Assembly: GCF_030272615.1 (NCBI RefSeq)
Contig: NC_081405.1
Span: forward strand, 312,063,235 to 312,127,234
DNA: 64,000 nt
Direction: 5' to 3'
From: Cryptomeria japonica
Lineage: Eukaryota; Streptophyta; Pinopsida; Cupressales; Cupressaceae
Shown here: positions 56,999 through 64,000 of the stretch, piece by piece
Numbering within the stretch: position 1 is the stretch's first letter
Layout of the letters: every line of letters starts with the position of its first letter
Position numbers and translations under genes: made by a program
Notes under the pieces: generated by a model
Told to the model about the DNA's origin: nothing
What the model saw: the letters and a program-made list of their open reading frames with translations, nothing else
Database searches by the model: none

Positions 56999-58719
56999 AT
57001 GGCAGGAGGGAGTGATGGATTGGGGGATTTGAATTCTCATTAGGTTGGAAGTTGCAAAAATAGAAGAGGAAATGGGGATGGTGTCTCAGGAGATGAGGAT
57101 GCGAGTGCACATGCAAATGGGAGAGCTTTTCTATCATCCCGATGATGGATCACAAAGTGTGATCCAAAACATTGCTACAAAAAAAAAACACGATCTAATC
57201 CAAAAGCATTAGAAAGAACTATCATGGATTGTGGAAAACTAATATCTTTAGGAGAAAATCATGTTTGGGATGGCGGGACTCTACAAGTTCTAACATGTCA
57301 TAAAGCTTCATCATCCGACCAGCCTCAAGTTCCACATGCTTCTAAGGGCCCTAGGGAATCTCCTAGTCAGTTGGACTCTTCTTGAACTTCTCATTGTAAC
57401 AAGAAGTGGTCTACTCTCTTTGGTGCATGCCCTAAAGGTAATTCTATCTCTCTGATATCCCATTGTTAAAACCCTGTCACTGGGGTTTGTTCTATTTTGA
57501 TTCTGAATTGTATTGTGGAGAAAGTGATGGCCACTAAGGCTTCTATTCTTATTGGAAAATTTGTTAGACCTCATCCCAAAATTGAATGTGTTCATGCATG
57601 GGTAACAAGAAAATGGAAAGGCAAAGGCTAGGTTGAAGTGGTTGTGATGGCTAATGGCTTCTTTTCCTTTACTTTCAATTGTGATGAATATTTAAAATCT
57701 ATTTTGTCTGGGGGACCCTAGATATTGGATAAATCCTCTTTGATGTTGAAAAAATGGGAGCCAGGTTTTAATCCCAAGGATTGGGAGTGTAATGAGGCTC
57801 CCATATGGGTTTGGTTGCTTGACCTCCCCTCTGAATACTAGGATGAGGAAATTTTTATTGGGTTGGCCACATGTTTTGGGGAGCTTTTGTCCCTAGACCC
57901 TATAACGACTGCTAAGCAAAGATTGGTTGATGCCCAGATTTGTGGGAACATTAAAAAATCGGTGGATATTCCCTTGGAAATCACTTTTAACTTGAAGTTA
58001 GATGAATGGGTCCAAAAAGTGGAATATAAATCCATTCCCTTTGCCGATTTTCCTTGTAAGAAGGTGGGTCATTGGGCTAGAGACTATCCTGTGAATAAAT
58101 CTACCAAAAAGTATGGAGGAAAAAATATTTTGACCTTATCCCTCCTATTGAGAAGCCTATCAACTAGGTTCAGTCTGGCCAATGATCGTAGGCATTAACT
58201 ATTGATGACCAGCAAGCCTTTTCTCAGCCTGGGATTCCTCCTCAAGCTAAGAAGCATATATAGTTGTCTAAATAGAATTATTTATGGTAGGTTGTGATTG
58301 ATGATATTCATCCATCCGTGGAGGATAAGTGTGAGATTGTGATTTCGGGGTCCCCAGTTTCTCCTTCCCTAGAAGGGAAAACTATCAATTCATTTGTGGA
58401 TATGGGAAATTACTCTGATCCATTGAGTTCCCAGTCTATAGAAGATCCTTTGTCGGAGGAGACAAATCCTTTTATTCAAGTCAAGTCCTCAAATCATTGG
58501 TGTAGTTCTCTTCCCTTGGCTGGAAATGGTTCGACATCAAGCTCAGTTGGGGTTAATATTAGGAATAGATAGAGGGTTGATTATGGCTCTGAAACAAGAG
58601 GAGTGGAAAGACCTCCAAATATTTTTGATAGTGATAGGAAAAGAAAGGTTGATATTATAGATGGCTATCAAAGAACCTTACAAGAAATGAGGATTGGCTC
58701 CCCTGACTCTGATAAATGA
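56999..58719 (+). pseudogene. LINE-F ORF1: DUF4283/zinc-knuckle protein (broken)
   Basis: ATG 56999 opens MAGGSDGLGDLNSH, then stops. The DUF4283 part spans about 57480-58090: MATKASILIGKFVRPHPKIE, LKKWEPGFNPKDWE, APIWVWLLDLPSEY and FGELLSLDPITTAKQRL. The zinc knuckle near 58040-58090 is damaged (FPCKKVGHWARDYP). An acidic/Ser-rich tail is open at 58294-58572 and continues in the same phase (RKRKVDIIDGYQRTLQEM) to TGA 58717-58719, which overlaps the ORF2 ATG. Confidence 0.8.
58716..58719 (+). promoter_or_regulatory. ATGA stop-start overlap between LINE-F ORF1 and ORF2
   Basis: ORF1 ends ...SPDSDK-TGA (58717-58719); ORF2 starts ATG 58716-58718. Same arrangement as LINE-B 9340-9343. Confidence 0.65.
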
Positions 58720-59567
58720 AGATCATATCCTGGAATATAAGGGGACTAAACCACCCCCATAAGAATGATCTTCTCTCTAATCTAGTGAGGGATCATAGAC
58801 CTAAGATTTGTTTAGTTCAGGAGACTAACATGTTGTCTGATAAACTTTTAAAATGAAATTAGTAGTCTTTAAAGATTGTGGGGTTCAATGTTAAGACGCT
58901 AATGGTGTATCTAGAAGTATTGCTACATTTTGGAACCCCCAACTAGTTCAATTTTTGGCAATTGTGACTAGCCCTAATAACATTGCCACTAGATATTTTA
59001 ATCTTATAGATGGCTCTTCTTGGATTCTTTCAAATATTTATGCTCTTAATGGTAATAATTCTAGAAAGTCTTTGTGGTCTTATAGGATGAATGCAAGTTA
59101 TAATTTTCCCTATGAGAAGTGGATCTTGATGGGAGATTTCAACACCCCTATTTCTAATTTGGAGAAGTTGGGTGGGGCCTTGATTTTTGAAGATAGTAAA
59201 CAAGATCTTTTAGATATGATTAATTCTCTGGGATTGTTAGATCTTGACCTTGGTGGGGCTAAGTTTACCTGGTCAAATATGAGAAGTGGCTTGTATAATA
59301 TTCAAGTTAGACTGGATAGAGGCCTCATATTTGTGGACTGGTTGTTGGACTCTTCCTATTGTTTCTCCTCTTTGTCCAAGATTGGTTGCGACCATTTCCT
59401 GATTTCTCTGAGTATTTCTTCCCTAACTAGGAGACAGGCTTTCCCCTTTACCTTTGAGAAGATGTGGACCCTCAATACTGATCTGTATGAATATATTGAA
59501 GAATTGTGGGATAGTAACATCCAAGGTACGACTATGTTCAGAGTGGCTAAAAAAATAGCCAACATTA
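58716..59567 (+). pseudogene. LINE-F ORF2, endonuclease domain (interrupted)
   Basis: ATG 58716 opens MKIISWNIRGLNHPHKNDLL, the typical APE-type endonuclease start with intact SWNIRGL, followed by LVQETNMLS. The main open stretch (58955-59567) has SSWILSNIYALNG, KWILMGDFNTPISNLEKLGG, AKFTWSNMRSGLYNIQVRLD and KIGCDHFLISLSI (the SDHFPI-type end). It is cut at MFRVAKKIANI. Fewer lesions than in the other LINEs. Confidence 0.85.
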
Positions 59568-60758
59568 TGTTGCTATTTACTAATGTAGTCATTAGTTGTA
59601 TGACCAAAGTCATCATATATACTCTAGTTGGTTAGTACCACCGAAATGTCCAGTCGATAATTACTAAGGTGTCAGTTACAAAGATAGGCTAGTCACCGAG
59701 ATGAGACACAACAAGCTGTCTACCAAGTAAAGTTCTATGTCTACCAAGCAGCAAAGAAGGTATACCGAGTCAATCTGAACTGAGTGAAAACGTGTTACCC
59801 GATTCAATGAACCTGGATACACATGTGAAATGTGTTACAAGATTCGAGAACATGGAACCGTTATTACATAGGAAATTCCATTTAAGGATTTTTAATGATT
59901 TTGAGGGAGTTTATCCAATGAAATAATTTCTATGTTTATTCATTCGATAAAACATGTTTGTATGATTGATGCATGAATGGATCACCATCTCAAAGATCTA
60001 TATATACAAAATGATTTGAGTATCTAAACAAGAGAGGAAAAAATGATGAGTTGAATATGAAAATCTTGAGGAAAGATAAGATGTGAAGATTAACAGAGAT
60101 ATTCAGAGGTCATCAAGAAGGTTTTTTTTCAAAGAACAGTTTAAGTGACAGAGGTTAAAGAAGTGGTCACCGAGTTGAATTATCAATTATGGAGGTATGC
60201 TATGAGCAAGTTAATTTCATATTGAGCACATAGAGTTTTCTATAACATTTCAAATGTAAAGTTGTAGATATTTTGTAAATATTTTGATTGAATTATTTTG
60301 AGTTGAGTTAGAAACCTTTAACAGGGTAAAAGACTCTAACAAAGTCTATAAATTGTAAAGCCTTTAACCAGGTACAACATTTTGTAAAAGTGTTTGTAAA
60401 ATCCTTTAGCAAGGTAGATCTAAAGATATTTGTACTCCTAACACGGTAAGCTATCAAAAATAGCTAAACATGTAGCTCTAACTGAGCAATCTTGATTATT
60501 GTAGTAGTGAAGTTGTGGGTACCATCCCCATCGCAGTTTTTCTCTCTAACCAAGAGTTTCTGCGTAACCAAAATCATTTTGTTATGGAGTGAAATTTGTA
60601 TGAATGTTATTTCTATGATTATGTTTCAGCATTATGTATTATGAGATCAGCAGTATTTAGTCTATGTTTAATAGTAAAATTGTTGTTTAAGAGAAGTTTT
60701 GAAGTACTGATTCACCCCTCCCCTCTCAATACATTAGCTTTCCTAGTTGGACCTAACA
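59568..60758 (+). repeat. Left LTR of the 3'-terminal LTR element
   Basis: It begins TGTTGCTATTTAC after LINE-F sequence and ends CCTAACA two bases before the PBS. A TATATATA box is at 59999-60006. The second half has repeats like CCTTTAAC-AGGTA. The call rests on boundaries and the PBS, since the partner LTR is outside the window. Confidence 0.65.
59999..60006 (+). promoter_or_regulatory. Candidate TATA box in the LTR
   Basis: TATATATA, about 430 bp into the LTR. Confidence 0.4.
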
Positions 60759-60760
60759 AT

Positions 60761-60772
60761 TGGCATCAGAGC
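60761..60772 (+). other. Primer-binding site, initiator-Met type
   Basis: TGGCATCAGAGC, one change from TGGTATCAGAGC, two bases after the LTR. Confidence 0.75.
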
Positions 60773-60820
60773 TCTACTCTTGGTAAAGGGTTTAACAACC
60801 TACTTAAAAAGATCCTATCA

Positions 60821-62176
60821 ATGGAAGGCTACAAACAATCTCGTAGAATTGTGAATCTTCAAGAAGAATTGGATCATGCTAATCAAGTGATTGCAGATAT
60901 GCAGAGACAAATGCAAAGATCACTGAAAGTCAGAAGAAGGTTGTCTAATGATTTATAGGACTCACAAGAATTCGTGGAACAAATTGAGACATCATCTAAG
61001 AACAACATATTAGAAGAGTGTAAAGAAATGATTGTAGAACTGAAAGAAAAGAACAAAGCACTGAATGAACAACTAAAAGCAATGAAAAGGGAACATGAGT
61101 ATTTAGGCACACAAATGATTGAAAATCTTGATGCATTGAGAACAGTTGAAGATAATATTCAAAATTTAGAGAGAGAAAAAAAACATCTAGAAGCAATGGT
61201 GTCTACAAATAATGATGAAATATCAAGGATGATTGGAGTTCAACATAATCTGTCTATTTAATTGGGTTATGCACATCATGAAGAAACTCTAAAAGAAAAT
61301 GAGAACCAAGCATTGAAACTTGAATTAACAAGAATGAACAATGAACTAGAAGAAGAAAAGAAGTCCAAAGAAACATTGAAGAAAAGTTATGATGCATCAA
61401 GAATGTTGGATGAGCAACTAAACTTAAGATCACCTAACAAATCTGTCGTACTCAGTTATAAAAGAAATAACTCTACCGAGAAAGGGATCAACACCACCGA
61501 GAAAGGAGAATCATCAAAGAAGGATGGAAACAAAGATAAGATGAAAGACAAGAAGCCTATTTGCAACTACTATGGAAAACAAGGACATACTGCCAACATA
61601 TGCAGGATAAAAAAAGGTAAGCAGTCGAATGTAACTAGGTCTGATGGTTATTGCTACAGTTGCAATAAGTATGGTCACACATCTAAACAATGTAGGAAAA
61701 AGTCTATTAACAATTATCAAAAGGAAAAATTCAAGGGATTTTGCAAAAATTGAAATAGATATGGACACAATACCGAAAAGTGTTGGTTTAAGCAGAAAAA
61801 CTATATGTGGTCTCCACACCGAGCAAATACCAGAAGCTACCAAACTCACACATATCTCAATTGTCAATATACTGCAGTACCATGGGATTACAATACAAGG
61901 ATATGGTGTGAATGTTGTGGAAGATACAGACATATAAGTGCTAACTGTACGATAAGGTTTACAATGAACAACAGGATATCATGGAGAAATCCTAGAATGG
62001 CATGCTTTCATTATCACAAAGTTGGACACTTGGCTAAAGAATGCAAAGATCAACCTAGAAGAGATACTGAGGAGATAAAAAACAAACTACAGAAATTCTA
62101 GAAAAAGAAGGAAAATGTGTCTACCAATGAAGAAAGCACCTTACCTACTGAGTTAGGTGCATCTACTTCCAATTAA
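60821..62176 (+). pseudogene. Gag with coiled coil and a series of zinc knuckles (in-frame stops)
   Basis: One phase from ATG 60821 to TAA 62174-62176, with stops at 60956-60958 (TAG), 61259-61261 (TAA), 61751-61753 (TGA) and 62099-62101 (TAG). The first two thirds are a long coiled coil (LQEELDHANQVIADMQRQMQ, ELKEKNKALNEQLKAMKREH). The last third holds five knuckle-like motifs: CNYYGKQGHTANIC, CYSCNKYGHTSKQC, a stop-damaged FCKN...RYGHNTEKC, CECCGRYRHISANC and CFHYHKVGHLAKEC. The second and fourth keep CX2CX4HX4C. The usual copia gag N-terminal domain is not seen. Confidence 0.75.
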
Positions 62177-62698
62177 TCAATAAAGGTATGAAGGGACTGC
62201 ATTCTCACAAGGTTAGATTTTAACAGTTCCTATTTAATCATATACTTAATTCGAAGATCTGCATAGCTAAGATGCAATAGTAAATTTGAAATATTATCTA
62301 GTCTTTTTGATTTACTAGAGAAGTCGGTAAATACATTAAGGCTGTCTAGTCGGTAAAAGCGTATAAGGGAGATCATCAGTTTAGTGGAACTGAGTGGATT
62401 TAATGCTTAGTATAGCTAACTACACAAAGCTCGATAAGGTCAAAGGGATGTATTTAAAGTACTCTACATGGTTATTTTTTACTTACCAGTTTTCAAAGAG
62501 CAGAGCTAAGCAAATTAAAGGCGATCAAACATTCCCAAAAGTGAACTCAAGGTATTTCACACAATCTAAAATGCATTTTCAAGCAAGTTAACCAATTAAA
62601 ATTAGTTGTGAATAGTTGCATTATATTTACTAAGTTGGAAGCATTTTCTGGTTATTTGAAACCCTAAGCTATTCTGTAAGTAGAATTCCAAGTTTGAA
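62177..62698 (+). other. Non-coding gap between gag and the second ORF
   Basis: About 520 bp with no open frame of note; no protease is found here. Confidence 0.5.
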
Positions 62699-64000
62699 AT
62701 GGCTCCCAAGGTGCAAAAACCCATTGTAGTTGATACCATTGAGAAGCTGTTAGTGAAATACACCTTACCTCCCAAAGTGGCATCCAAACCCCATGAGAAA
62801 ACTGCATTCTCTCTTATTCCTGATAGGGTTCTGGTGATAGAAGATGTTAGATTTTATACTAAGTGTCGTGTTGAAGAGCTAGGTCATACTAAAATTAATG
62901 ATATGTATGATGAATTGTGCACTGATGGAATCCTGGATAGCAAGTTTGAGTGCATCAAAGTTAAGGGATTAACCAAAGCCCTAACCTATCCCTGAGTCTT
63001 CAAACCCCAATGGGTCAAATTTGTCTTGAGTAGAGTGCATGACAATTTTATGTGGTTAGAAGATCAACCTTTCAAGATCACCAAGGATATTATTCACATA
63101 ATAACTAGATACCCTATATTTGACCATGCCCGAGAACAAAAGATGATTTCACAAAAGGAATTGATAACATTAACCGAGGTTGAGTCTGATTGCAAAGGTC
63201 TTAAGTTGAACAATGTAACTAATGCAGAACTTAACTTTGCTATTAGGGTTATTGGTTATTGTTTCTCCTAGTCAGCAAGAGAAAACAATGTACCATGTCC
63301 AGCTATAGATTTGGCCTATAAAATTGTGAAAAAGGGTATGAAAATTGACTTATGTGAAGTGTTGTTGAAGAATATTTTTGAAAATCTCAACACAATAAGG
63401 AAATCGAAGAAGAATAATACTGCTAACACACTAAATTTTGGGTCACTCTTAGTGTGTATGTTCTTCTATTTTCAGAAATTATTTCCTTCAGTCAGTAACA
63501 TTGATTGGGATTTACACCGACCAATCACCCATTAGATAAATGATTTCATCAATCAACTAGGTGATAACTTCAATGTGATAATGGATGATTACTTTAACAA
63601 TTTTTAGAAAAAGATGAATAGTAGGTACAAGATCCCACCGCAACTAGTGGAAAAGTATAAGGATACCATCTGCTTTGAGTTGGTTACTGACTACTATTAT
63701 GTTAATGCAGTAGAGCCCAAGACTCAATCTTTAGCACCTATGGGTTATGAGATTGATTTTGACATTTCTCAACAACAGATAGATGCCTTCTTAACACTTC
63801 CAAGGCACCCTACTGAGATTAGGTATGGCACCTATGAAGAGGTAAAAGAAAAAGTAAAAATGAGCATTGTAGTACCCAAGGCTACTAGGAAAGCCACCAA
63901 AATGATAAAGGATTTAACAGAAAAGTTTGGAGAAGGTTCTACCTCCACTCCTACCAAGAGTGATCAACTTTCAATCGAGGAAGAATTTGAAGCTCACAAA
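62699..64000 (+). pseudogene. Unrecognised second ORF of the LTR element (open at window end)
   Basis: One phase from ATG 62699 through the window end, with stops at 62993-62995, 63269-63271, 63533-63535 and about 63606. Motifs: FYTKCRVEELGHTKI, WLEDQPFKITKDIIHIITRY, LNFGSLLVCMFFYFQKLFPS, IDWDLHRPITH and a Lys/Thr-rich end. No protease, integrase or RT signature. The order (short N-terminal region, an I-I-x-x-I-T-x-Y motif, a Leu-rich helix, then a basic tail) loosely recalls LINE ORF3 and plant 'putative transposon protein' families, but I see no firm alignment. Phase continuity over about 430 codons supports a real former gene. Confidence 0.55.

Larger units (their letters stand above)
56999..59567 (+). 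mobile_element. LINE-F, 5' part, interrupted by an LTR element
   Basis: Plus-strand LINE with ORF1 (56999-58719) and the endonuclease of ORF2 (58716-59567), cut at 59567 by the TG of an LTR. The remainder would lie beyond the window. Motifs and the ATGA overlap match LINE-B, so it probably belongs to the ORF3-bearing lineage, but its 3' end is not visible. Confidence 0.82.
59568..64000 (+). mobile_element. Copia-like LTR element, 5' part, runs off the window
   Basis: Inserted in LINE-F ORF2. It has a left LTR of about 1.19 kb (TG...CA), a PBS of initiator-Met type, a gag with coiled coil and zinc knuckles, a gap of about 500 bp and a second ORF (62699 to the window end). No protease, integrase or RT is seen in the visible 4.4 kb. 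CATTA (59563-59567) should be the TSD; the right copy is outside the window. Confidence 0.7.

Overview
The window is plant nuclear DNA that consists almost entirely of old, nested, decaying retrotransposons. I infer a seed plant with a large, slowly purged genome, most likely a conifer or other gymnosperm. The grounds are plant-type LINEs (DUF4283 ORF1, endonuclease-RT-RNase H ORF2), Ty1/copia and Ty3/gypsy elements, AT-rich spacers, heavy stop-codon decay, and one recognisable host exon (soluble inorganic pyrophosphatase, 36330-36468, minus strand) with a splice donor. No bacterial-type genes, tRNA or rRNA genes, or CRISPR arrays were seen.

Layout. 330-6402 is LINE-A, plus strand, 5'-truncated, with a 15-bp target-site duplication (TSD). 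6571-7484 is a minus-strand LINE 3' fragment with an 18-bp TSD. About 7595-23500 is LINE-B, plus strand, with ORF1, ORF2 and ORF3. LINE-B is split inside its reverse transcriptase by a gag-only Ty3/gypsy-like LTR element at 10917-18803 (two LTRs, AAAAT TSD). About 23641-25819 is a minus-strand element that carries a LINE 3' end but an unrelated, minisatellite-like body. 26134-32322 is LINE-D, a full-span minus-strand LINE with a 16-bp TSD. 32875-34925 is LINE-E, a plus-strand RT remnant, followed by a CpG-rich degenerate tandem repeat to 35510. 35511-39190 is host-like sequence with the pyrophosphatase exon and a perfect 38-bp palindrome. 39190-42560 is Copia-1, minus strand and degenerate. 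42847-49061 is Copia-2, plus strand, with two 365-bp LTRs, probably inserted into the upstream part of Copia-1. 49062-56998 is mixed spacer with a LINE 3' fragment (51716-52713) and unrecognised small ORFs. 56999-59567 is the 5' half of LINE-F. A copia-like LTR element starts at 59568 inside LINE-F and runs off the window with a gag that has several zinc knuckles and an unrecognised second ORF.

How the parts work. The LINEs would copy themselves by target-primed reverse transcription: ORF1 is an RNA-binding protein, ORF2 supplies endonuclease, reverse transcriptase and RNase H. The main novelty candidate is a third reading frame downstream of RNase H, shared by LINE-A and LINE-B. It has a helical domain with ITLDxRY, HFxIxNHF and KISxPxYL motifs, an acidic segment and a coiled-coil tail. 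The two truncated copies at 6571-7484 and 51716-52713 carry only its 3' part. Copies of this lineage share a 3'-terminal stem-loop and a short TTAATAAAA-like end instead of a long poly(A). ORF1 and ORF2 overlap by ATGA in LINE-B and LINE-F. LINE-D lacks the third frame. None of the retroelement genes is intact. Many stops can be explained by CAG to TAG or CGA to TGA changes, as expected from deamination of methylated cytosines in plant CHG and CG contexts.
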